From NCBI RefSeq assembly GCF_004362715.1, contig NZ_SNYC01000004.1, forward strand, positions 992,001 through 1,056,000: DNA of 64,000 nt, given 5' to 3'. Position numbers and translations under genes: made by a program. The notes under the pieces were generated by a model. That model saw only the letters and a program-made list of their open reading frames with translations, had not been told where the DNA came from and did not search any database. Below, one piece after another: positions 1-8,012 of the stretch; within the stretch, counting starts at the first letter, position 1; each line of letters opens with the position of its first letter. This stretch comes from Pedobacter metabolipauper. Its GTDB lineage: Bacteria > Bacteroidota > Bacteroidia > Sphingobacteriales > Sphingobacteriaceae.

Positions 1-132
1 CTGAAAACAGGAAAGATATCTGTAAAATCACCTATTGCACAAGGTTTACTTGGTAAATCTGTTGGCGATAAGACGGAGATCCAGGTTCCTGCCGGAAAAA
101 TAGAATTTGAAATATTAGAGATCACCAGATAG
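1..132 (+). CDS. greA: Transcription elongation factor GreA, C-terminal end (partial)
   Basis: The first 43 codons in frame 1 are open and end with TAG at 130-132. They read as the C-terminal FKBP-like half of GreA/GreB, with the typical run ISVKSPIAQGLLGKSVGD followed by the closing strand ending in EILEITR. GreA binds the RNA polymerase secondary channel and stimulates transcript cleavage in backtracked complexes. The N-terminal coiled coil and the start lie upstream of the window. The HIT gene begins 3 bp after the stop, so the two are probably co-transcribed. GreB cannot be formally excluded from the tail alone, but Bacteroidota normally carry GreA in this context. Confidence 0.9.
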   Translation: MKTGKISVKSPIAQGLLGKSVGDKTEIQVPAGKIEFEILEITR

Positions 133-135
133 ATT

Positions 136-537
136 ATGGCAAGTATTTTCTCAAAAATTGTTAGTGGTGAAATTCCAGCTCATGTAGTTGCAGAAACTAC
201 CGAGTTTTTAGCCTTCTTAGATGTAAATCCATTGGTGATGGGACATGTTCTTGTGATCCCTAAAAAAGAGATCGATTACATCTTTGATATGGATGAAGAA
301 AGTTATTTTGGATTAACATTGTTTGCTAAAATAGTGGCTACAGGACTTAAAGAGGCTTTCCCCTGTAAAAAGGTAGGCATTGCTGTGATTGGATTGGAAG
401 TGCCGCATGTGCACATTCACCTGATCCCTATGAATGCTGTGAATGACATGAACTTTAGCAGGGAAAAATTAAAACCCAGCCAGGAAGAATTGGAAGAAGC
501 CGCTGCAAGAATTAAAGCAGCGCTTACACTCGATTAA
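136..537 (+). CDS. HIT family nucleotide hydrolase (HINT type)
   Basis: This is a 133-residue protein of the histidine-triad family, which hydrolyses nucleoside phosphoramidates and related dinucleotides. The catalytic triad motif HVHIHLIP is visible with His91, His93 and His95. The N-terminal run SIFSKIVSGEIPAHVV and the motif NPLVMGHVLVIPKKEI are the usual HINT signatures, and the length is normal. It starts 3 bp after greA and is followed immediately by a Rho-independent terminator, so greA and this gene form a short transcription unit. The physiological substrate cannot be told from sequence. Confidence 0.93.
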   Translation: MASIFSKIVSGEIPAHVVAETTEFLAFLDVNPLVMGHVLVIPKKEIDYIFDMDEESYFGLTLFAKIVATGLKEAFPCKKVGIAVIGLEVPHVHIHLIPMNAVNDMNFSREKLKPSQEELEEAAARIKAALTLD

Positions 538-539
538 AA

Positions 540-567
540 GATCCGGTCTGATCCGGATCAATTTTTT
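540..567 (+). terminator. Rho-independent terminator after the HIT gene
   Basis: A 7-bp perfect stem, GATCCGG at 540-546 with CCGGATC at 553-559, encloses a 6-base loop. A T-run at 562-567 follows. It sits directly after the HIT stop codon and separates that unit from the convergent MazG-like gene, whose stop codon touches the T-run. Confidence 0.8.
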
Positions 568-892
568 ACTTTAGTTTTTCATTATTCTTATGCCGTTCAG
601 TATCCCTGATACTTTTCTTAACCAGGTTTTTCTCCAATGCATCGGTTAGATCTATACCGGTCTGGTTGGCCAGACAGATCAGTACAAAAAGCACGTCGGC
701 CATTTCATCGCCAAGATCAACCGCTTCATCGCTTTTCTTGAATGACTGTTCGCCATATTTTCTGGACATGATCCGGGCTACTTCGCCAACTTCTTCCATG
801 AGTATCGCGGTATTGGTCAGTTCGTTAAAATAACGGATTCCTGTTGTCGTGATCCATTGATCAACCGTTTCCTGTGCTTCTAATATGGTCAT
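566..892 (-). CDS. MazG-like nucleotide pyrophosphohydrolase
   Basis: This 108-residue protein belongs to the all-alpha NTP pyrophosphohydrolase superfamily (MazG/iMazG, dUTPase-2 type), which converts NTPs to NMP plus pyrophosphate and often removes non-canonical nucleotides. The metal-binding ExxE...ExxD pattern is present: Glu34/Glu37 in MEEVGEVA and Glu63/Asp66 in GDEMADVLF. The size fits the single-domain short form rather than the two-domain E. coli MazG. It stands alone on the minus strand, converging on the HIT gene. Its substrate is not determined by sequence. Confidence 0.88.
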   Translation of the reverse strand: MTILEAQETVDQWITTTGIRYFNELTNTAILMEEVGEVARIMSRKYGEQSFKKSDEAVDLGDEMADVLFVLICLANQTGIDLTDALEKNLVKKSIRDTERHKNNEKLK

Positions 893-1042
893 GCTATTTT
901 TGAAATTTATCTATTAAGGGTTAAATCCTGTTAATTTTAGAGTTTTCTGTGCTATATAAGTTATTGAAGGTATTTTTTTTCCTGGGATTTCTGTTTTATT
1001 CCATTAAAAAGACAGATTGTAACTATATAGAAAGTTGCAGTA

Positions 1043-1495
1043 TTATTCTTTGTTCCTGGTGTCGATCAGGATGGTGACCGGGCCATCATTGATTAGACTA
1101 ATTTTCATGTCTGCACCAAATATACCCGTTTGAACATCCTTATTAAGCAGTATAGCGAGCTGTTTGATCATGGCTTCATATAAAGGGATTGCTTTATCTG
1201 GCCTGGCAGCTTTGGTAAAGCCTGGCCGGTTTCCCTTTTTTGTAGCAGCAAATAGGGTAAACTGGCTAATTAAAAGGATGTTGCCGTCAACATCAGTAAG
1301 CGATTTGTTCATTAAACCGTTTTCATCACTAAAGATCCGCATGCCGGTTATCTTTTGAGCCAGCCACTCCAGGTCTTCACGAGTATCTGCATCTTCAATA
1401 CCCAATAGTACCATAAAACCCTGTTCAATGGCACCTGTAGTTTTGTTGTCTACCGTGCAGCTGGCTTGTGTTACCCGTTGAATAACTGCTCTCAT
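1043..1495 (-). CDS. dtd: D-aminoacyl-tRNA deacylase
   Basis: The 150-residue protein is full length for DTD1, which hydrolyses D-aminoacyl-tRNAs, and Gly-tRNA-Ala mischarges, in the cytosol. Both cross-dimer active-site motifs are present: SQFTL at residues 77-81 and the Gly-cis-Pro motif NDGPVT at 136-141. The start MRAVIQRV is the standard family start. It lies on the minus strand downstream of rsgA with a gap of about 60 bp, so co-transcription with rsgA is likely. Confidence 0.96.
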   Translation of the reverse strand: MRAVIQRVTQASCTVDNKTTGAIEQGFMVLLGIEDADTREDLEWLAQKITGMRIFSDENGLMNKSLTDVDGNILLISQFTLFAATKKGNRPGFTKAARPDKAIPLYEAMIKQLAILLNKDVQTGIFGADMKISLINDGPVTILIDTRNKE

Positions 1496-1558
1496 CTGGT
1501 GTTTCTTAATTAAATGGTCTCCTGTATATTTCTTTACAAGGTTTTTGTAATGTTCTTC

Positions 1559-2479
1559 TTAGGCGCGTGTTTCGTTACCGTGATAAATGCTGAGGTAACT
1601 TTCATAGCGGCTCAACTCTATTTCTCCTTCTTCTACAGCTTTGATCACTGCACATCCGGGTTCATTGACATGCCTGCAGTTGTTAAAGCGGCACATATTC
1701 ATCAAATCCCGCATTTCCCTAAAGTAGTGTCCAAGTTCTTCCGGTCTGATGTCAAAGATCCCCAGTTCACGAATTCCGGGTGTATCTATTAAATAGCCGC
1801 CAAACGGAAGTGTATGCATCTCTGCAAATGTGGTTGTGTGTTGTCCTTTATCACTTGCTCCAGAAATTTCACCGGTTTTAATGCTTCTTCCCGGAAGCAG
1901 GGCATTGATCAAGCTGGATTTACCAACACCGGAGTGCCCGGAAAATAAAGTGGTCTTGTCTTTTAAGAGCCCTTCAATCTCCGGCATATTTGTGCCTTCA
2001 AGGGCGGATACTGAATAGCAGGGGTATCCTATATTTTCATAAATGCTTTTGTACTCATCGAGGATGGTCAGACCCTCTTCATGAAAGAGGTCGAGTTTGT
2101 TGAATATGAGTGTGGCCGGAATGCTATAGGCTTCGGCAGTAGCCAAAAAGCGGTCTATAAATCCAAGGGAGGTACGCGGAGAAGCAAGTGTAACCACTAA
2201 AAATGCCTGGTCCATGTTTGCTGCAATAATTTGAGCCTGCTTGGATAAATTGATAGACTTGCGGATGATGTAATTCTTACGGTCATTGAGCTTATTGATT
2301 ACTCCATTGTCAGAGTTTGGCTCCAGCTCAAACTCAACCAAATCGCCAACAGCTATGGGATTTGTAGTCTGGATTCCCTGAATTCTGAACTTACCTTTTA
2401 TCCTGCAATCGTAATCGACCCCATCCTCTGCATGTACCTGATACCAGCTTCCTGTTGATTTTATAACTAATCCTTGCAT
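1559..2479 (-). CDS. rsgA: Ribosome small-subunit GTPase RsgA
   Basis: RsgA (YjeQ) is a circularly permuted GTPase that checks late 30S subunit maturation and helps release RbfA. The 306-residue protein shows the N-terminal OB-fold (about 1-70), then the permuted order of G motifs: NKLD at 127-130 (G4), GHSGVGKS at 181-188 (G1) and DTPG at 232-235 (G3). The C-terminal zinc site uses Cys263, Cys268, His270 and Cys276. Its start is about 50 bp from the divergent threonine promoter. Confidence 0.97.
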   Translation of the reverse strand: MQGLVIKSTGSWYQVHAEDGVDYDCRIKGKFRIQGIQTTNPIAVGDLVEFELEPNSDNGVINKLNDRKNYIIRKSINLSKQAQIIAANMDQAFLVVTLASPRTSLGFIDRFLATAEAYSIPATLIFNKLDLFHEEGLTILDEYKSIYENIGYPCYSVSALEGTNMPEIEGLLKDKTTLFSGHSGVGKSSLINALLPGRSIKTGEISGASDKGQHTTTFAEMHTLPFGGYLIDTPGIRELGIFDIRPEELGHYFREMRDLMNMCRFNNCRHVNEPGCAVIKAVEEGEIELSRYESYLSIYHGNETRA

Positions 2480-2530
2480 ATAATGATGTAAAGGTAAGAA
2501 TTCATAATCTCAAATAAATTATTTTTATAA

Positions 2531-2560
2531 TTGCTTGCTAAATAGAAAAATATAACTTTA
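2531..2560 (+). promoter_or_regulatory. Bacteroidota-type promoter of the thr operon
   Basis: A TTG at 2531-2533 is followed, after exactly 19 bases, by TAACTTTA at 2553-2560. This fits the Bacteroidota sigma-ABfr consensus of a -33 TTG and a -7 TAnnTTTG except for the last base. Transcription would begin near 2567, about 28 bases before the leader-peptide ATG. The start site is inferred from the consensus. Confidence 0.6.
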
Positions 2561-2594
2561 CTTTACAACACAGCACCTAAGTGTAAAAATTACA

Positions 2595-2663
2595 ATGTAT
2601 AGAAGTTCATCAATTATTACCATTATTACAACCACCGGGATTACTCGGAGGGAGGTAAGCTAG
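2595..2663 (+). CDS. thrL: thr operon leader peptide
   Basis: A 22-codon ORF starts at ATG 2595 and stops at TAG 2661-2663. After the first six residues (MYRSSS) it contains five Ile and five Thr codons, mostly packed into IITIITTTGIT (codons 7-17). These are the amino acids made by, or from, the pathway encoded downstream. The composition strongly recalls the enterobacterial ThrL peptide. The region ahead of the stop codon (2647-2656) can pair with the 5-prime arm of the following terminator, so ribosome position on the peptide should set operon expression. The peptide probably has no function apart from being translated. Confidence 0.88.
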   Translation: MYRSSSIITIITTTGITRREVS

Positions 2664-2693
2664 TGGGGTAACTGAAAAAGATAAAAACCACAG

Positions 2694-2732
2694 AAAGCGC
2701 CTTCCTCTAAACGGGGAAGGCGCTTTTTTTTT
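2694..2732 (+). terminator. thr attenuator: terminator with competing antiterminator
   Basis: The terminator stem pairs 2694-2707 with 2713-2726 (core AGCGCCTTCC / GGAAGGCGCT, one G-T wobble) around a 5-base loop TAAAC, and nine T residues at 2724-2732 follow. The competing antiterminator pairs GAGGGAGG at 2648-2655 with CCTTCCTC at 2700-2707, extendable by flanking wobbles, so it consumes the 5-prime arm of the terminator. A ribosome stalled at the Thr/Ile codons leaves 2648-2655 free and the antiterminator forms. A ribosome reaching the stop at 2661 covers it and the terminator forms. The thrA ATG is 12 bp after the T-run. Confidence 0.9.
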
Positions 2733-2743
2733 AACCAAACATT

Positions 2744-5191
2744 ATGAATATTTTAAAATTTGGAGGTACATCAGTCGGTTCGATAGAAAGCATTACTGCT
2801 TTAATGGAGATCCTGAAATCCCGCGAAGGCACAGAAAACCCCGTTGTTGTTTTATCAGCCATGAGCGGTATAACCAATGCACTTCTTGAAATGGCCGAAA
2901 GTGCAAAAAACTTAAAGGACTACAGCGAATCTTTAAAGCTGATGGAAGAAAGGCACTTTACCATAATCCGGACCTTATTACCTGCAGCGGCTCAAAATCC
3001 CGTATTAACCCGGATCAGGATCTATTTAAATGAACTGGAAGATATTTTACAGTCCGTATATAACCTTCGCGAACTCAGCCCCCAAACCAGGGACCTGATT
3101 CTAAGCTATGGTGAACGCTGCGCTACAGAGATGATCAGCCACATTGCAAAGCAGCAGTTTAAGGATGTGCTTTATGCAGACGGATCTGAACTGATTAAGA
3201 CCGATAGTAATTTTGGACAGGCTAAAGTTAATGTGAACCTGACAGAGATGCTGATCCGTACTTTTTATGGGTCTAATAAAGACAAGCTGATCTTTGTAAC
3301 AGGATTTATCTCGAGCAATGATGAAGGCCGTGTCACTACGCTTGGACGTGGTGGCAGTGATTATACTGCGGCCATATGGGGCTCGGCCTTAGATGCAGAT
3401 GAGATTCAGATCTGGACAGATGTAGATGGCATGCTGACCGCAGATCCAAGGATCGTTAAGAAAGCATTTTCTTTGCCTGAGCTTAGTTATACTGAAGCAA
3501 TGGAATTGTCTTACTTTGGTGCAAAGGTGATCTATCCGCCAACAATGATCCCGGCATTTTTAAAGAAGATCCCTATTGTAATAAAAAATACGTTTAACCT
3601 GGACTTTCCCGGAACCTATATTAAGCATGGTGTAAGTCCGTCAAACCTCCCGATTAAAGGGATCTCTTCCATAGACGGGATCAGTGTATTGAATCTTTCC
3701 GGTAGCGGCATGGTTGGTAAAGCTGGTTTTAGCGGCAGGTTATTCTCCATGTTGTCCAGAGAACAGGTTAATGTGGTACTCATTACGCAGTCTTCATCAG
3801 AACACAGCATTACCTTTGCAGTAAAACCATCAGATTCTTTAAAGGCACTGTCACTGATCAATAAAGAATTTGACCTGGAGTTACAGGCAAAAAAGCTGGA
3901 ATATCCGGAAGTAGAAAATGGACTTTCTATATTGGCCATCGTTGGTGAGAACATGAAACGTACTCCTGGAATGTCTGGCAAGTTATTCAGTGCGCTGGGT
4001 CGTAACGGGGTAAATGTGCGGGCCATTGCACAAGGATCTTCAGAGTATAACATTTCGGTGATCCTTTCTAAATCAGATCTTTCAAAGGCTGTTAATGCGG
4101 TTCATGATGCTTTTTATTCTGACCTGAAGAAAACCCTTCATATATTCTGTTTAGGTACAGGCAATATCGGGAAAACATTGTTTGCACAGCTTCAGAGCCA
4201 GATGCAGTTTCTTGCAGACCACAACGATCTACAGGTAAAGGTAATGGGGATCAGCAATACCCGTAAAATGCATCTGGATCCAAATGGGATTGATCTTACG
4301 CAATGGGAAGAAGAACTTGACATGGCAAATATGAAGGCCAGTCTGCCGGATTTTATTAAGAAAATGAAAGCAATGAACCTTCCGAACTGCGTATTTGTGG
4401 ACAATACTGCAAGCCCAAACCCGGTTGAATATTACCTCGATATATTGGAGTCAAGCATCTCTGTCGTTACCTGCAACAAGATTGGGAATTCTGCAGATTA
4501 TGAACAATATGCCGCATTTAAGCAAGCTGCAAGAACATATGGGGTAGACTTTTTCTATGAAACCAATGTTGGTGCTGGTTTACCGATTATCCGTACCCTT
4601 AGAGATTTGATGCTGAGCGGCGATAAGGTTGCACGCATTGAAGCGATACTATCCGGCACGATCTCGTACATCTTTAATAACTACAAAGAAGAGATCCTTT
4701 TTCATGAAATAGTGAAAGAGGCCCAGGATAAAGGGTATACTGAGCCTGACCCGCGTGACGATTTAAACGGGAAAGACTTTATGCGTAAAATGCTCATCCT
4801 GGCAAGGGATGCTGGTTATGCGCTGGAAGAGAAAGATATTGAACTGCAGAACATGCTGCCACCGTCTTGTATGGCCGCAGTTGATGTGGACGACTTTTAC
4901 GCAGAATTGAAGAATAATACGGATTACTTTGAGGGTCTGAAAAAACAAGCTGCGGCTGAGCATAAAGTACTTCGGTACATTGGAAAGCTTGAAGATGGAA
5001 AAGTAGCCATCACCCTTCAAATGGTTGATGAATCACATCCGTTCTTTACCCTGTCCGGAAGTGATAACATCATTTCCTTTACAACCAACCGGTATAAAGA
5101 CCGGCCATTGGTGGTAAAAGGACCCGGAGCAGGAGCAGAGGTAACTGCAGCTGGTGTATTTGCTGATATTATAAACATAGGTAAGCGATGA
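2744..5191 (+). CDS. thrA: Bifunctional aspartokinase / homoserine dehydrogenase
   Basis: The 815-residue fused enzyme catalyses the first step (aspartate to aspartyl phosphate) and third step (aspartate semialdehyde to homoserine) of threonine and methionine synthesis. The N-terminal kinase opens with KFGGTSVGS at residues 5-13 and has the substrate loop TLGRGGSDYTA. Two ACT regulatory domains lie at about 310-455. The homoserine dehydrogenase half starts near residue 465 with the NAD(P) motif GTGNIG. Length and order match ThrA/MetL. It is the first gene of the attenuator-controlled thr operon and overlaps thrB by 4 bp (ATGA), which implies translational coupling. Allosteric inhibition by threonine is expected from the ACT domains but not proven by sequence. 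Confidence 0.97.
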   Translation: MNILKFGGTSVGSIESITALMEILKSREGTENPVVVLSAMSGITNALLEMAESAKNLKDYSESLKLMEERHFTIIRTLLPAAAQNPVLTRIRIYLNELEDILQSVYNLRELSPQTRDLILSYGERCATEMISHIAKQQFKDVLYADGSELIKTDSNFGQAKVNVNLTEMLIRTFYGSNKDKLIFVTGFISSNDEGRVTTLGRGGSDYTAAIWGSALDADEIQIWTDVDGMLTADPRIVKKAFSLPELSYTEAMELSYFGAKVIYPPTMIPAFLKKIPIVIKNTFNLDFPGTYIKHGVSPSNLPIKGISSIDGISVLNLSGSGMVGKAGFSGRLFSMLSREQVNVVLITQSSSEHSITFAVKPSDSLKALSLINKEFDLELQAKKLEYPEVENGLSILAIVGENMKRTPGMSGKLFSALGRNGVNVRAIAQGSSEYNISVILSKSDLSKAVNAVHDAFYSDLKKTLHIFCLGTGNIGKTLFAQLQSQMQFLADHNDLQVKVMGISNTRKMHLDPNGIDLTQWEEELDMANMKASLPDFIKKMKAMNLPNCVFVDNTASPNPVEYYLDILESSISVVTCNKIGNSADYEQYAAFKQAARTYGVDFFYETNVGAGLPIIRTLRDLMLSGDKVARIEAILSGTISYIFNNYKEEILFHEIVKEAQDKGYTEPDPRDDLNGKDFMRKMLILARDAGYALEEKDIELQNMLPPSCMAAVDVDDFYAELKNNTDYFEGLKKQAAAEHKVLRYIGKLEDGKVAITLQMVDESHPFFTLSGSDNIISFTTNRYKDRPLVVKGPGAGAEVTAAGVFADIINIGKR

Positions 5192-6123
5192 GAAAGTCTG
5201 TAAGAGTTTTTGCCCCTGCAACCGTAGCAAACGTAGTTTGTGGGTATGACGTGCTTGGCTTTGCCGTAAATGCGCCGGGTGATGAAGTGATCATGAAACT
5301 TACCGGTGGTACCGGGATTACGCTGTCTAAGATTACCGGTGATGATGGCAAACTGCCTTTAGATCCTGAAAAGAACACTGTTAGTGCAAGTGTAAAGCAT
5401 TACCTGGATTATATTGGTCAGCCAGATCTGGGGATAGATATTGAGCTTCATAAGAAAATGCCGATTGGCAGCGGACTTGGCTCAAGCTCTGCCAGCACGG
5501 TTGCGGGACTATTTGCTGTGAACACGCTTTTAGACAATCTGCTCAACACGAAAGAACTTGTTCCTTTTGCAATGAAAGGAGAGGAGCTGGCGTGTGGGTA
5601 CGGACATGCCGATAATGTTGCCCCGGCACTTATGGGTGGCTTTGTACTGATCCGGAGTTATACGCCCTTAGACATCATCAGCCTGCCTTTTCCAGAAAAC
5701 CTTCATGCGGCTATTGTATATCCGGAGGTTGATGTTCCTACCAAGGATGCCCGGCAAATGATCCGCTCCAAGGTGCTTTTAAAAGATGCGGTTACCCAAT
5801 GGGGTAATGTTGCAGGCTTGGTTAGCGGCCTGTTCATGAATGATTATGAACTGATTGGCAGAAGCATGACTGATATACTTGTAGAGCCTGTAAGGTCCAT
5901 TCTGATCCCTGATTTTTATCAACTACGTGAATTGGCCATGGATGCCGGTGCCATTGGCTTCGGTATTTCGGGCTCCGGCCCATCTGTATTTGCGCTGACA
6001 AAGGATGCCGAAACTGCAGGTAAAATAACCAAATCCCTTCAGCAGCATTTAAAGGATATAGCAATCAACAGCCTCTCATTTGTTTCTGAGGTAAATAAAA
6101 AAGGCCCGATAATTTTAGACTAA
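5188..6123 (+). CDS. thrB: Homoserine kinase
   Basis: This 311-residue GHMP-family kinase phosphorylates homoserine with ATP, giving O-phosphohomoserine. The GHMP ATP-binding motif PIGSGLGSSSAS is at about residues 92-103, and the C-terminal glycine-rich motif GFGISGSGPSVFAL is intact. The start RKSVRVFAPATVANVVCGYDVLG is typical of ThrB. Its ATG overlaps the thrA stop, and thrC begins 7 bp after its stop, so the three genes form one tight operon behind the leader attenuator. Confidence 0.97.
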   Translation: MRKSVRVFAPATVANVVCGYDVLGFAVNAPGDEVIMKLTGGTGITLSKITGDDGKLPLDPEKNTVSASVKHYLDYIGQPDLGIDIELHKKMPIGSGLGSSSASTVAGLFAVNTLLDNLLNTKELVPFAMKGEELACGYGHADNVAPALMGGFVLIRSYTPLDIISLPFPENLHAAIVYPEVDVPTKDARQMIRSKVLLKDAVTQWGNVAGLVSGLFMNDYELIGRSMTDILVEPVRSILIPDFYQLRELAMDAGAIGFGISGSGPSVFALTKDAETAGKITKSLQQHLKDIAINSLSFVSEVNKKGPIILD

Positions 6124-6130
6124 CAGAGAA

Positions 6131-7441
6131 ATGAAATTATACAGTACCAATAACCACCGTTTGAGTGTAGATTTTGAAACCGCAGTATTTAACAGCATGC
6201 CCCTGGATAAGGGGCTGTTTATGCCGGCACACATTCCAGCATTAGACCCTGAATTTATTGCTCAGATCCATGAACATACGCTGCCAGAAATTGCATTTAA
6301 GGTGGCATCAGCATTGCTGGCAGAGGTAATGCCTGCAGATGATCTGAAGCAGATCATTGATGAAGCCATTAACTTTGAAGCACCTTTAAAAACAATTGGA
6401 GCCAATACGTACGTGCTGGAATTATTCCATGGCCCCTCTCTTGCTTTCAAAGATTTTGGTGCGCGGTTTATGAGCAGGGTCATGGCTTATTTTCTCAAAG
6501 ACAATCAAAAGATCCTGGATGTACTGGTTGCCACATCGGGCGATACGGGAGGCGCCGTTGCACTAGGCTTTCTGGGCGTTCCAAATACCCGGGTAACCAT
6601 TCTATATCCAAAAGGCAAAGTAAGTGAAATACAAGAGCTCCAGCTGTGTACAAACGGTCAGAATATTCATGCCATAGAAGTTGACGGAACTTTTGATGAC
6701 TGCCAGCGATTGGTTAAGGAAGCATTTGCTGATGAGGCTTTAAATGACCGGTTGAGACTTACCTCGGCAAATTCAATTAATATATCCAGGCTTATACCTC
6801 AAACCTTTTATTATTTCAATGCCTACGCGGAATTAAAAAGATTGGGTAAAGCCGGTGATGTAGTGTTTTCAGTGCCCTCCGGAAATTTCGGCAATATTGC
6901 TGCCGGCCTGCTGGCTTATAAAATGGGTTTGCCGGTAAAACAGTTTATTGCAGCAACCAATGTAAATGATAGCGTACCGCGTTACCTGGAAACGGGTGTT
7001 TACGAAACCAGGCCTTCTGTACAGACTTATGCCAATGCAATGGATGTTGGTGCACCAAGCAACTGGGTTCGTATCATGGATCTGTTTGATCAGGACAGAG
7101 ATGCAATTCTGAACATCCTAAAGGGTTATCGTTTTACAGATGAAGAAACATTAGTAGGTATTAAAGCCCTTGATGAGCAATTCGGCTATGTTGCTTGTCC
7201 GCATACCGCAATTGCCTGGCTGGCTTTTCAAAAGTACGGTCAGGAAGATTCGGGTAAGTATACCGGGGTATTTTTATCTACTGCCCATGCGTGTAAGTTC
7301 CCTGATGTTTTTCCGGAAAACATTCGGATGAAGATCGAAATACCGGAGCAGGTAAAAAGTTTACTGGCGAAAGAAAAGTCTGCTACGGCGATGAAACCGG
7401 ATTATGAAGCATTTAAAAATTACCTGACTACTTTTTACTAA
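6131..7441 (+). CDS. thrC: Threonine synthase
   Basis: This PLP enzyme converts O-phosphohomoserine to threonine, the final step of the pathway. The PLP lysine is Lys107 in GPSLAFKDFGARF, and the phosphate-binding region SGDTGGAVALGF follows. At 436 residues it is of the E. coli-like (class I) threonine synthase length, with the class start LYSTNNHRLSVDFETAVF. It closes the thr operon. Its last 14 bp overlap the end of the convergent META lipoprotein gene, so no dedicated terminator separates the two. Confidence 0.97.
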   Translation: MKLYSTNNHRLSVDFETAVFNSMPLDKGLFMPAHIPALDPEFIAQIHEHTLPEIAFKVASALLAEVMPADDLKQIIDEAINFEAPLKTIGANTYVLELFHGPSLAFKDFGARFMSRVMAYFLKDNQKILDVLVATSGDTGGAVALGFLGVPNTRVTILYPKGKVSEIQELQLCTNGQNIHAIEVDGTFDDCQRLVKEAFADEALNDRLRLTSANSINISRLIPQTFYYFNAYAELKRLGKAGDVVFSVPSGNFGNIAAGLLAYKMGLPVKQFIAATNVNDSVPRYLETGVYETRPSVQTYANAMDVGAPSNWVRIMDLFDQDRDAILNILKGYRFTDEETLVGIKALDEQFGYVACPHTAIAWLAFQKYGQEDSGKYTGVFLSTAHACKFPDVFPENIRMKIEIPEQVKSLLAKEKSATAMKPDYEAFKNYLTTFY

Positions 7442-7862
7442 AGCGCATGATGGCAATATCGCCCATCATAAAATTTAGGGTCGTATCGCTGGTAATGGAA
7501 TAGTTGCTTACTTTCTTAAGTGTATTTAGAAATGTAAGTTCTCCTTCTCCCGGGCAAGCCATTTTTGTAAGAATTATTGGGCCTGTAAAATTAACGGTAG
7601 TGTCATCTGCAACCAGTACGCCTGAAAATGAGTTGCAGCTGGTATTGCCGCTAAATCTTTTTTCTGAAATTTCAAATTTAATGAAGGGGGCTTTAGCGGG
7701 ATAAAGACCATTAAACGCAATTCTTGGGCCGGAGATGTAGTCGAGTTCCCATGTACCACTTAGCTGAGACAACCCCCCGTTACCCATGGTACCGGGTTTC
7801 AGCGTAGTACAAGCAGTAAGAGCGCTTGTAATAACTATTGCAAGTATCATTAATCTTTTCAT
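7428..7862 (-). CDS. META-domain (HslJ-like) lipoprotein
   Basis: A predicted secreted lipoprotein of 144 residues. The ATG at 7862 is preferred because MKRLMILAIVITSALTAC then forms a clean signal peptide ending in the lipobox LTAC; an in-frame ATG 48 bp upstream would add a non-signal-like extension. The rest matches the META/HslJ domain: an opening LSGTWELDYISGP strand, the motif FSGNTSCNSFSGVL, and ILTKMACPGE before a C-terminal beta hairpin. HslJ-type proteins in E. coli are linked to heat and novobiocin resistance, but the biochemical role is unknown. It overlaps thrC tail to tail by 14 bp. Confidence 0.85.
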   Translation of the reverse strand: MKRLMILAIVITSALTACTTLKPGTMGNGGLSQLSGTWELDYISGPRIAFNGLYPAKAPFIKFEISEKRFSGNTSCNSFSGVLVADDTTVNFTGPIILTKMACPGEGELTFLNTLKKVSNYSITSDTTLNFMMGDIAIMRFSKK

Positions 7863-8012
7863 AGTATTACTTTCATTTGTTAATTCTGAAAGGTACAAAG
7901 AGTATTCCAAAAAAAGGAGATGCGGGAACTATTTCGTCTATTCAAACTTAATTGTTGGATAATAACCAGATAAAGCATACTTCATTTTGGCGAAGGCCGG
8001 CAATTGATAAGA

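Noticed and set aside
3616..4053. Long opposite-strand ORF inside thrA (and similar ones in metH and the RND permease)
   Set aside because: These have unusual composition, no motifs and mirror a well-supported gene; they are shadows of the coding strand.
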